Both the position numbers and the translations under genes were made by a program. A stretch of 5,211 bases of DNA from Rhodospirillaceae bacterium (GTDB lineage: Bacteria; Pseudomonadota; Alphaproteobacteria; Rhodospirillales; Magnetovibrionaceae), in contig NVSZ01000020.1 in NCBI GenBank assembly GCA_002732845.1, positions 1 through 5,211 on the forward strand, read 5' to 3'. Below are positions 1 to 5,211 of the stretch, piece by piece. Positions within the stretch are counted from its first letter, which is position 1; every line of letters begins with the position of its first letter. The notes under the pieces are model-generated. The model did not search any database and had not been told where the DNA came from. It saw nothing but the letters and a program-made list of their open reading frames with translations.

Positions 1-13
1 GGACTACAAAGAC

Positions 14-796
14 TTGACCAATCCGAAAAATGACTTTCCCTCGTCCAGACTAAGACGAAAAATCAGTTCTGACATTGGTAAACGGACGTATTCGGCCCGC
101 AGCCTTCACGGTCTTGTGGTCCATGAATTGGGCCTGCGTATTGTTTCTGGACAAATCGCCGAAGGTGAGGTGTTGCCGATTGAAACACAATTGGGTGCAG
201 AGTTTGAAGTCAGTCGCACAGCCCTTCGCGAAGGTATCAAAGTCCTAACCGCCAAAGGTCTGTTGGTCAGCCGCACCCGCACAGGTACGCGCGTTCGTCC
301 TCGCAGCGATTGGAATATGTTGGACCCTGATGTTTTAGCGTGGCGTTTGGAAACGCACCACGATGCTGAATTTGCGCAGGACCTTTATGATTTTCGTATG
401 GCGATAGAACCGATGGCGGCGTCATTGGCGGCGGAACGCGCCAGCGATGAACAAATTGAAGAAATGAAAGCCGCCCTTGCGGACATGCGGGCGGCGGGAC
501 TTGATTCCAAAGCCTTTATCGAGCCAGACCTGCGCTTTCATCAAACTCTTTTGACAGCCTGCCGCAATGATTTGTTGGCCTCGTTGAGCGCCTTGATTGA
601 AACGGCATTGTCGTTCAGCTTTAATCAGTCCGATTTGGTCATGACCGAAAAAATAGCGGATGTTCATGACGATGTGTTTTTTGCCATTCGTGATCGTGAT
701 GCCCAAGCAGCCCATGCGGCGATGGTGACGCTTATTAATTGCTCTCGGGACATAAATAAGGCTCTTCTGAAAAAAATCAGCGACGAAAGCGCATAG
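14..796 (+). CDS. GntR-family transcriptional regulator with FCD ligand-binding domain (FadR subfamily)
   Basis: Cytoplasmic DNA-binding regulator. A winged helix-turn-helix occupies about residues 30-98, with the GntR signature LPIETQLGAEFEVSRTALRE followed by a wing ending GTRV. An all-helical FCD domain runs from about 115 to 250. FCD domains bind a metal and small organic acids. Here the D-x3-H pair (D172, H176) and H218 are visible, but the His expected three residues after the M of the last helix is L240. The effector is unknown; the sequence around the wing resembles sugar-acid regulators of the DgoR type, which is weak inference. The listed start is TTG with no good Shine-Dalgarno. 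The frame stays open to the left edge, so the true start may lie outside the window. The 260 residues include an unconserved N-terminal extension of about 28. It is followed 42 bases later by a small acidic-protein gene on the same strand. Nothing ties it directly to the opposing cassette. Confidence 0.9.
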   Translation: MTNPKNDFPSSRLRRKISSDIGKRTYSARSLHGLVVHELGLRIVSGQIAEGEVLPIETQLGAEFEVSRTALREGIKVLTAKGLLVSRTRTGTRVRPRSDWNMLDPDVLAWRLETHHDAEFAQDLYDFRMAIEPMAASLAAERASDEQIEEMKAALADMRAAGLDSKAFIEPDLRFHQTLLTACRNDLLASLSALIETALSFSFNQSDLVMTEKIADVHDDVFFAIRDRDAQAAHAAMVTLINCSRDINKALLKKISDESA

Positions 797-801
797 TTTA
801 C

Positions 802-830
802 TTGAGATTTTGTCGTCAGAGCGTTATTTT
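802..830 (+). promoter_or_regulatory. Candidate sigma-70 promoter for the acidic small protein
   Basis: TTGAGA at 802-807 matches five of six -35 consensus bases. It is followed by a 17-base spacer and TATTTT at 825-830, which matches four of six -10 bases. Transcription would begin around 836-838, almost on the ATG at 839. This would give a leaderless or nearly leaderless mRNA and would explain why no Shine-Dalgarno precedes that ATG. It is judged by eye only. Confidence 0.4.
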
Positions 831-838
831 CCCCTGAT

Positions 839-1132
839 ATGAAAAAGAGCGATAAATACCCCTCCGCCAATGAAGAGCAAATTCAGTGCCTTCCGCCAGC
901 CCTAAAGGTTTTGGGGCTACACCCCTTGTTATGGGTTCTTATCGTGGTGTTGGGCATTGCCGCCGCGCGGGCGTGCGATAATGTCGAAGAATTGGGCTGT
1001 GATTTTTTTGAATGGTACGAAGTCGAAGACGACGATGATGACGATGACGATGACGATTCAGAAGAAGACGACGATGAACCAGAAACAAAGCCCGAAGACT
1101 TTGATTTTGGAGACCGCAAAAAAAGCGACTAG
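839..1132 (+). CDS. Small hypothetical protein: one hydrophobic segment plus poly-Asp acidic tail
   Basis: I do not recognise this 97-residue protein. The N-terminus (1-23) is polar with K2, K3, K6 and K23. A hydrophobic stretch at about 24-43 ends in A-R-A before C46. The rest is strongly acidic: D64 to D73 are ten Asp in a row, followed by more Glu/Asp up to about residue 93 and a short basic end. The hydrophobic part could be a membrane anchor with the tail in the periplasm. It could also be a long cleaved signal peptide, since A43-R44-A45 is an A-x-A motif. C46 and C54 could pair if exported, but the site lacks a proper lipobox. Such tails can bind cations such as Ca2+ or Fe, but that is speculation. 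No Shine-Dalgarno precedes the ATG. The frame is supported by the hydrophobic-then-acidic composition and by lying neatly between its neighbours. Its stop TAG shares CTAG with the stop of the convergent SDR gene. Confidence 0.65.
   Translation: MKKSDKYPSANEEQIQCLPPALKVLGLHPLLWVLIVVLGIAAARACDNVEELGCDFFEWYEVEDDDDDDDDDDSEEDDDEPETKPEDFDFGDRKKSD
1028..1057 (+). repeat. GAY trinucleotide repeat encoding ten Asp
   Basis: Ten consecutive GAC/GAT codons, including several GATGAC hexamer units, form a short microsatellite-like tract inside the small acidic protein gene. Slippage here would change tail length in whole codons without breaking the frame. The opposite strand reads as poly-Ser in a shadow frame. 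Confidence 0.8.
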
Positions 1133-1138
1133 CTTTTT
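1120..1138. terminator. Weak bidirectional terminator-like hairpin at the convergent gene ends
   Basis: A perfect 7-base inverted repeat, AAAAAGC and GCTTTTT, flanks the 5-base loop GACTA. On each strand the stem ends in a T-run, so it could serve transcripts from both sides. Only two of seven pairs are G-C, so the stem is weak. It contains the CTAG that supplies both stop codons. No better terminator was found between the converging genes. Confidence 0.35.
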
Positions 1139-1908
1139 AAACTTTTCAGCTGAGCAATGATGGAATTGTCCACCACACTTGGAAAAATCCGTTGCGCGAA
1201 CACAAACAAACGTTCTAGTCCACGAGGATAACTGGACCGCGCACCGCTTTCAATCGCCGCTGCAATTGATGCCGCCACCACTTCGGGTTCATCCAATTTC
1301 ATTTTCATAGGCTCAATCAAATGTTCAAAAGCTTGCGTTGCTCCGGTTTTAGCCCCGCGCGGCGCAATATAGGTGACTTTGATGCCTTCTGGTGCCAATT
1401 CACGGCGCAACGCGTCCGACAGGCCCCGCATACCAAATTTGGTTGCGGAATATCCGGCAAACAAGGGAAACGCAATGTCGCCAAACATGGACCCAATGTT
1501 GACCAAGGTCGGGCTGGATGATTTTTTAAGGGTGGGCAACAGGTCCCGGGTCAATTGCATGGGGGCCAGCAAGTTCACATTGAGCATCAATTTCAAAGCT
1601 TTGTCGTCGGTTTCCGATAACGGGCCAACGTTGACCACGCCGGCATTGTTGACCAACACATCAATGCCGGAAAAGGTATCGATGGCGGCTTTGTTAATGG
1701 CCTTGCGTGTGGCAGCTTTGGTGATATCACCGACCACGGTTACGGCTTGGTCTTGGTGCTTTAAAGACGTCAGGGTTGCATTCAACCCGTCTTCATTCAT
1801 ATCGGCCAAAACAAGTGACGCGCCGCGTTCAGACAAGATGCGAGAAAGTGCCTGACCAATACCGGACCCGGCCCCCGTGACAACAATAATTTTACCGTTA
1901 ATGTTCAT
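1129..1908 (-). CDS. Short-chain dehydrogenase/reductase (classical SDR), last gene of the cassette
   Basis: A Rossmann-fold oxidoreductase of 259 residues, the usual SDR length. The cofactor motif TGAGSGIG is at 11-18. D36 lies at the end of the second strand (LADMNED), which favours NAD(H) over NADP(H). D61, NNAG at 87-90 and the catalytic set S140, Y153, K157 (Y-SATK) are all present. The segment after the active site reads PRGAKT (183-188) in place of the common PGxxxT. A C-terminal extension with aromatic and hydrophobic residues (about 227-257) may shape a pocket for a lipophilic substrate, which is inference. The ATG is supported by TAAGG at 1917-1921, eight bases upstream. It begins 20 bases after the diiron oxidase stop, so it is very likely co-transcribed. 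It probably oxidises an alcohol or reduces a ketone made by the preceding enzymes. The substrate cannot be read from sequence. Confidence 0.93.
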   Translation of the reverse strand: MNINGKIIVVTGAGSGIGQALSRILSERGASLVLADMNEDGLNATLTSLKHQDQAVTVVGDITKAATRKAINKAAIDTFSGIDVLVNNAGVVNVGPLSETDDKALKLMLNVNLLAPMQLTRDLLPTLKKSSSPTLVNIGSMFGDIAFPLFAGYSATKFGMRGLSDALRRELAPEGIKVTYIAPRGAKTGATQAFEHLIEPMKMKLDEPEVVAASIAAAIESGARSSYPRGLERLFVFAQRIFPSVVDNSIIAQLKSLKS

Positions 1909-1928
1909 AGCATTTGCCTTACAAGGTT

Positions 1929-2597
1929 TTAAGTGGAGGGGAGCTGTTTGCTCAAGTCTCGGAACATGTTGCCAAACAAAACATAAAAATCTTGAGCGGC
2001 CTGAATAATGATATTTTCGATTTCGGGGTTCTGAATACCGTTCACCACGTCTTCGAAAAATTGTACGTGTTCGATGTCCAAGGCTCCGTGACTGGTCAGA
2101 TAAGAAAACGCATTGGGTGGGGTGTCGCCAAAGCTTTTGGCAATGGAACCCGCGGCATTATCCGCCAATTCAACGGACATGCCTTCCAACACATGAACCA
2201 TGCCCAACAATCCATAGGGGCTGATGTGTTCGATGACATAATGGGCATAGGCGATCATGACGCGACAGGCAAATCCACCTTGGCCGTTTCGCACCGCTTC
2301 ACTGTCGACGCCTAATGCTTTGATGTCTTCCAAAATCCATTCATCGTGGCCTTCTTCTTCTGCGATGTATTCTTCCAAAGCGGCCACATAGCTTTCGTCG
2401 CCCTGAGCCACACACGTGTCGCGCGCCAGTTTCAACAACGGCACCGTAAAGCGCACGTGGTGATAGGCTTGTTCTAAGTACGCGGCGTACAGTTCGGGTG
2501 TCACGCCGTGTTGCACGGTGTGTTGAATCAATTCAATTGACCGGAAATCTTCGCGTTGCGGGGTGGTTTCACTCATCAGTCTTTTGAAAAAGGTCAC
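1929..2597 (-). CDS. Haem-oxygenase-like diiron oxidase (iron-containing redox enzyme, TenA/PqqC-like fold)
   Basis: A soluble all-helical protein of 222 residues. The metal-ligand pattern of haem-oxygenase-like diiron oxidases (HDOs such as CADD, UndA and SznF) is visible: E81-x2-H84 in EEEGHDEW, E138 in HVLEGMS, and the H170-x3-D174-x2-H177 triad. The first-helix carboxylate is less certain; E42 in YLEQAYHHV is the best candidate. HDOs use Fe and O2 to desaturate, cleave or N-oxygenate fatty-acid or amino-acid-like substrates. A thiamin-degrading TenA role is unlikely, because the retained iron-ligand set argues for redox chemistry. The GTG start overlaps the preceding stop as GTGA and has AGGA seven bases upstream. 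An ATG seven codons later lacks a Shine-Dalgarno. It sits between an acyl-activating enzyme and an SDR, so its substrate is probably made or activated by the ligase or acyltransferase. The exact reaction is unknown. Confidence 0.85.
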   Translation of the reverse strand: MTFFKRLMSETTPQREDFRSIELIQHTVQHGVTPELYAAYLEQAYHHVRFTVPLLKLARDTCVAQGDESYVAALEEYIAEEEGHDEWILEDIKALGVDSEAVRNGQGGFACRVMIAYAHYVIEHISPYGLLGMVHVLEGMSVELADNAAGSIAKSFGDTPPNAFSYLTSHGALDIEHVQFFEDVVNGIQNPEIENIIIQAAQDFYVLFGNMFRDLSKQLPST

Positions 2598-3970
2598 GGT
2601 CCGGTCCTAACATTCGTCATCACAATTTTAGCAGGTTGAGCATAATCGGGCGCCGTTGTCAGACAAGCCCTGATCAGGGCTTCCATGCCGTGCCAATCGG
2701 CATGGGCTTGGGCGTGGGGGTGAGGCGTAACGGTCAACACCAATTCATCTTCTTTGTTCAAAGACAGCTTAGCCGCCACAACACCCGGAGCATCCAACGC
2801 TAACGTCTCAATCCATTCGGGGCTGATGTTGCGACCATTTTGGGTGACAATCAGATTGTCTTTGCGGCCTAAAATGCGCAAATGTCCGTCTTCGGTCATT
2901 TCACCCAGATCACCGGTGGCCCATGTTTGCTCTTGGGTGTCTTCGCGGCCCAAATACCCGCTCATCACGGTTGGCCCGGTGATCATGATTTCACCATCGA
3001 CAAGCGTGATTTCGGTGCCGTCAATAGGCGTGCCGACGGTGCCGGATTGGCGCTGACCCGGACGGTTTACACTGACCACCGAGCAACATTCAGATAAGCC
3101 ATAACCTTCATGCACAGGAATGCCCAATTCCCACGCGGTATCCGCAACGGCGGGCGAAACCGGGGCTCCGCCGACGGCCACAAATCGCAGACTTTTGGGG
3201 GCGTCCGTGCGCATCGCCAATAAACCCTGAACCCATGCGCCCAACAGTTCGGGAACCATCACGGATGCGGTGGGTTGGTGTTTGGCAAAGGCCATGATCA
3301 ACGGTTCGACATTGCCTTGCATCACCGCACCTGCGGCGTGGGCTTCAATTTGAATGGGCGCGCCCGCCAACAAGGGCACGCAAATTGCGGCAATTTGTTC
3401 CAACAGCAATGAAAATGGCAAAATGGACAGATAACGGTCGTTGGCATCTGCGCCGCTGGCCTGAACAAGACCCCGTGCACTGGCCGAAATTTGACTGGCG
3501 CCGATGCGCACACCCTTCGGCGACCCGGTGGTGCCAGACGTATATATAATCCGCGCCGATAGGTCTGCGGGGCTTAAATCGGTGGGGAAGGGTAACGTAT
3601 CGCCATGTGTATCTAAAACCAAGCAGGGAGCGTTTAAGTCTTGGGCCAGAACTTCAACGGCTGGTGTGGTCAAGACCAATTCAACGCCCGCATCGTGAAT
3701 AATGTGTGCCAGTTGATCTGCTGAAAAGAACACCGGCAAAGGCACCATGGTTTTACCCAAAAGAGCCAAGGCTAAATCGGCGATCACCCACAGTGTGCAA
3801 TTGGGGGCAAAGATGGCAATGGTTTGGGGGGCTTCTTGAAGGCTGTGGGCAAGGTTCGCCACATGCCCGGCCAGCTGTGCAAAGGTCAGGGTGGCATTGT
3901 CATCGGCCAAAGCAAGGTCATTTGGGCGTGCGTGTGCCGATGCGGCCAACGCGGCCAGAACTTCACGCAA
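2594..3970 (-). CDS. AMP-binding acyl-activating enzyme (ANL superfamily), short and lacking the A10 lysine
   Basis: An adenylate-forming enzyme of 458 residues, shorter than typical acyl-CoA synthetases (about 500-600). The P-loop A3 YTSGTTGSPKG is at 143-153 and A5 EGYGLSE at 288-294. A7 has WATGD at 350-354. A8, at the domain hinge, has RILGRKDNLIV from 365 with D371. It should activate a carboxylic acid as acyl-AMP and perhaps pass it to CoA or an amine. Two departures stand out. The A4 region reads LPFSLLLEQ, with Leu where many relatives have His. The protein also ends ...YAQPAKIVMTNVRTGP, so the usual G-K of A10 is absent. The start is TTG, overlapping the upstream stop by 8 bases (TTGCGTGA). 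The frame is closed by a stop six codons upstream, which limits alternatives. There is no clear Shine-Dalgarno, so coupling to the upstream gene is likely. The substrate, fatty or amino acid, is not determinable. Confidence 0.9.
   Translation of the reverse strand: MREVLAALAASAHARPNDLALADDNATLTFAQLAGHVANLAHSLQEAPQTIAIFAPNCTLWVIADLALALLGKTMVPLPVFFSADQLAHIIHDAGVELVLTTPAVEVLAQDLNAPCLVLDTHGDTLPFPTDLSPADLSARIIYTSGTTGSPKGVRIGASQISASARGLVQASGADANDRYLSILPFSLLLEQIAAICVPLLAGAPIQIEAHAAGAVMQGNVEPLIMAFAKHQPTASVMVPELLGAWVQGLLAMRTDAPKSLRFVAVGGAPVSPAVADTAWELGIPVHEGYGLSECCSVVSVNRPGQRQSGTVGTPIDGTEITLVDGEIMITGPTVMSGYLGREDTQEQTWATGDLGEMTEDGHLRILGRKDNLIVTQNGRNISPEWIETLALDAPGVVAAKLSLNKEDELVLTVTPHPHAQAHADWHGMEALIRACLTTAPDYAQPAKIVMTNVRTGP
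2605..2608 (-). promoter_or_regulatory. Ribosome binding site that decides the GTG start of the diiron oxidase
   Basis: AGGA on the minus strand lies seven bases before the GTG at 2597 and inside the final codons of the ligase gene. The alternative ATG at 2576 has no comparable site. The GTGA stop/start overlap adds translational coupling. Confidence 0.6.
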
Positions 3971-4577
3971 GGCTGCGGCTCTGGGTTAGGGAGGGTGATG
4001 TTTTTACACCATCAACTTCGGTCGCAGGCATGGATACAAACGCATTATGAATGGCGACAACTTTGGGATTGGTCGCATAATACAGCCCCCAATCTTCGGC
4101 GTTGTGAACTTTGCTGGCCTTGGCCGGGGCCAATTCTTCGGCGGGGATGCCTGTGCGAATCAACATGCGGTGCAAACGTTCGGTCACTGTAAAAAACGCA
4201 AACCGCACATCCAAAGCTTTCAGGTAACCAACAATGCCGGAAAACAAAGCGTGCGAAGCATTGGGGTGAACGGCGGCCAAAGTGGTGACTTCGGCAATTT
4301 CGTCGCGGGTCGCGGGGGGATGCCAATGGTCAGATAGGACCTGTTCGATGGGTCGATCCAAATAGACTTCGGAAAAGAAATTACCGCCAATCCGCAAGCC
4401 TGCGGCCGCCCGCAAGGTGCCATGGGCATCGGGCAAAGCAATCAAAAGATCAGAAAAAGCAACAATGCTAGCCCCGTATTCATGGGCATAGACCCTGGCG
4501 ATCAAGGCTTCGGCCTCGGCGCGCTGGGCGTGCTTTTTGTCGATCAGAATCGGCATGATTTCAGCGGTCATGTTCAC
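3963..4577 (-). CDS. 'Thermostable hemolysin' family protein (T_hemolysin), probable GNAT/LuxI-like acyltransferase
   Basis: A 204-residue cytosolic protein with no signal peptide or membrane segment. It matches, from memory, the family named after Vibrio delta-VPH 'thermostable hemolysin'. Family-like blocks are Y30-AHEYGA-S37-IVAFSDLLIAL, AAAGLRIG at 57-64, FFSEVYLDRPIEQVL at 67-81, and EIAEVTTLA at 93-101 followed by a long helix and FAFFTVTERLHRMLIRTGI (126-144). The order (substrate-loop region, E-x-T block, helix, strand, R-x2-R-x-G end) resembles GNAT folds and acyl-homoserine-lactone synthases. I therefore infer an acyltransferase rather than a pore-forming toxin. The GTG start at 4577 has GAAGG six bases upstream. 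The ATG two codons later would sit 12 bases away, so GTG is preferred. It is first in the cassette; its stop overlaps the ligase TTG start by 8 bases. The last 20 or so residues form a Ser/Thr-rich, probably disordered tail. Confidence 0.85.
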   Translation of the reverse strand: MNMTAEIMPILIDKKHAQRAEAEALIARVYAHEYGASIVAFSDLLIALPDAHGTLRAAAGLRIGGNFFSEVYLDRPIEQVLSDHWHPPATRDEIAEVTTLAAVHPNASHALFSGIVGYLKALDVRFAFFTVTERLHRMLIRTGIPAEELAPAKASKVHNAEDWGLYYATNPKVVAIHNAFVSMPATEVDGVKTSPSLTQSRSLA

Positions 4578-4583
4578 AGATAA

Positions 4584-4588
4584 CCTTC
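4584..4588 (-). promoter_or_regulatory. Ribosome binding site of the cassette's first gene
   Basis: GAAGG on the minus strand is six bases before GTG and twelve before the nearby ATG, which favours the GTG start. Confidence 0.6.
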
Positions 4589-4613
4589 AAAAAATAAGAC
4601 GTGATTTAAAAGA

Positions 4614-4629
4614 CAACGTTTGAACGGTG
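4614..4629. other. Imperfect 16-base palindrome in the gap before the cassette (operator or weak terminator)
   Basis: CAACGTTTGAACGGTG has arms that match at six of seven positions around a central TG. It lies in the 55-base gap (4578-4632) between the DUF6134-type gene and the cassette. On the minus strand it is followed by TCTTTT, so it could be a feeble terminator for the upstream gene. By position it could equally be a regulator site for the cassette. The rest of this gap is AT-rich and holds only the ribosome binding site. Confidence 0.25.
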
Positions 4630-4632
4630 AAT

Positions 4633-5211
4633 TTAATTCAGGCTGTAAATAATTTTTGAATCTGTTTTGTCAGGAAAGCTGATGCGGACCAAATCACCCG
4701 CCGTGTTGAACCACAAATCGCGGGTCAATTCGCCGGTGATTTTATAGTGATTTGCCGAAATCATAGAGCCCGCAGCAGTGATTTCTTCGGAACCTACGTT
4801 TTCAACGTCGACCTTCATTTGCTGACCATCAAGGGTGTTGACGATCATGTTTTGTTTGACCGTTGCCGGGTTCCACAGGCTGGCCGGAATAGCGGACAAT
4901 GCAGCATATTGAAGGCGATTTTGTTTGTTCACCACGGCTTCAACCATCAACTGACCGTTTTTGGCTTCGATCTTCAGGCTTTTTTCGGTGCCATCATCAT
5001 CGGTGGTGGAATTCAAAGAAACCAGTTTGCCATTCGACCAAACTTCTTTGGATTCATGGATGAATTTATAAACCGTCAGGAATAAGGCTTTGACGCGAAT
5101 GTCGGTGCTGACGCTAACCGTTGTATCAGCCCCATTGGTGTCGATGGTGTAAGCATGGGTGCCGATGGCACTTCCATCACGGGTTACGGTGAATTCCAAG
5201 GTTTTGCTGGC
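4633..5211 (-). CDS. DUF6134-type probable exported protein, 5' end outside window
   Basis: The visible C-terminal 192 residues show alternating beta-strand character and the blocks I associate with DUF6134: FTVTRDGSAIGTHAYTI near the left end, HESKEVWSNGKLVSLNSTTDDDG, a central ASLWNPATVKQNMIVNTLDG, and a C-terminal ANHYKITGELTRDLWFNTAGDLVRISFPD. The function is not known. The fold suggests a periplasmic beta-rich, perhaps lipid-handling protein, which is inference. A TTG at 5199 could be read as a start, but the frame runs on to the edge as ASKTL before EF. Family members normally begin with a signal peptide, so I take the gene as truncated by the window and starting upstream. It lies 55 bases upstream of the cassette on the same strand, so it may be co-transcribed with it; the small palindrome in between leaves this open. 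Confidence 0.75.
   Translation of the reverse strand, partial: ASKTLEFTVTRDGSAIGTHAYTIDTNGADTTVSVSTDIRVKALFLTVYKFIHESKEVWSNGKLVSLNSTTDDDGTEKSLKIEAKNGQLMVEAVVNKQNRLQYAALSAIPASLWNPATVKQNMIVNTLDGQQMKVDVENVGSEEITAAGSMISANHYKITGELTRDLWFNTAGDLVRISFPDKTDSKIIYSLN

Noticed and set aside
883..1119. Minus-strand frame with a poly-Ser run
   Set aside because: The Ser run is just the complement of the Asp codons, and the frame lies opposite the acidic protein. I prefer the plus frame because it has a hydrophobic segment and fits between its neighbours.
1373..1855. 160-codon open frame on the plus strand opposite the SDR gene
   Set aside because: It is an antisense shadow of a well-supported SDR and has no recognisable protein features or start signals.
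1914..2315. 133-codon plus-strand frame opposite the diiron oxidase
   Set aside because: It is the complement of a gene with clear metal-ligand motifs; composition looks like reversed coding sequence.
3541..3550. TATATATAAT, a -10-like sequence on the plus strand
   Set aside because: It is the complement of codons for I-I-Y in the ligase P-loop motif; no -35 partner or plus-strand gene follows.
4604..4631. Minus-strand promoter TTCACC-16-TTAAAT before the cassette
   Set aside because: Both hexamers match consensus poorly and the spacer is short, so I did not list it as a promoter.
5197..5199. TTG as the start of the DUF6134-type gene
   Set aside because: The frame continues to the window edge, and the family normally has a signal peptide upstream of this conserved strand.

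Overview
The window looks like a gene-dense stretch of a Gram-negative chromosome, most likely a marine or aquatic alphaproteobacterium. This placement is inferred from protein style, balanced base composition and the gene families present; no rRNA or other taxonomic marker is in view. There are seven genes. No tRNA, rRNA, insertion sequence or CRISPR array was seen.

Left part, plus strand: an FCD-domain GntR transcription regulator (14-796, possibly starting further upstream), then a short gap with a plausible sigma-70 promoter, then a small hypothetical protein (839-1132) with one hydrophobic segment and an extremely acidic C-terminal tail containing ten consecutive aspartates.

Right part, minus strand, read right to left: the C-terminal 192 codons of a probable exported DUF6134-type protein (cut by the window edge), a 55-base gap with a small imperfect palindrome, and then a tightly packed four-gene cassette. 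The cassette encodes a 'thermostable hemolysin' family protein that looks like a GNAT/LuxI-type acyltransferase, a short AMP-binding (ANL) acyl-activating enzyme, a haem-oxygenase-like diiron oxidase (HDO/TenA-like fold) and a classical NAD-type SDR oxidoreductase. The first three overlap by 8 and 4 bases and the SDR follows after 20 bases, so they are almost certainly one transcript with translational coupling. The two strands converge at 1129-1132, where a single CTAG supplies both stop codons.

Together the cassette reads as a small-molecule pathway: acid activation, acyl transfer, iron/O2-dependent oxidation and alcohol/ketone redox. It carries none of the features of a hemolysin locus. 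The product is unknown to me, and this is the best candidate for an undescribed system here. A notable oddity is that the acyl-activating enzyme stops just before the position of the usual A10 catalytic lysine.
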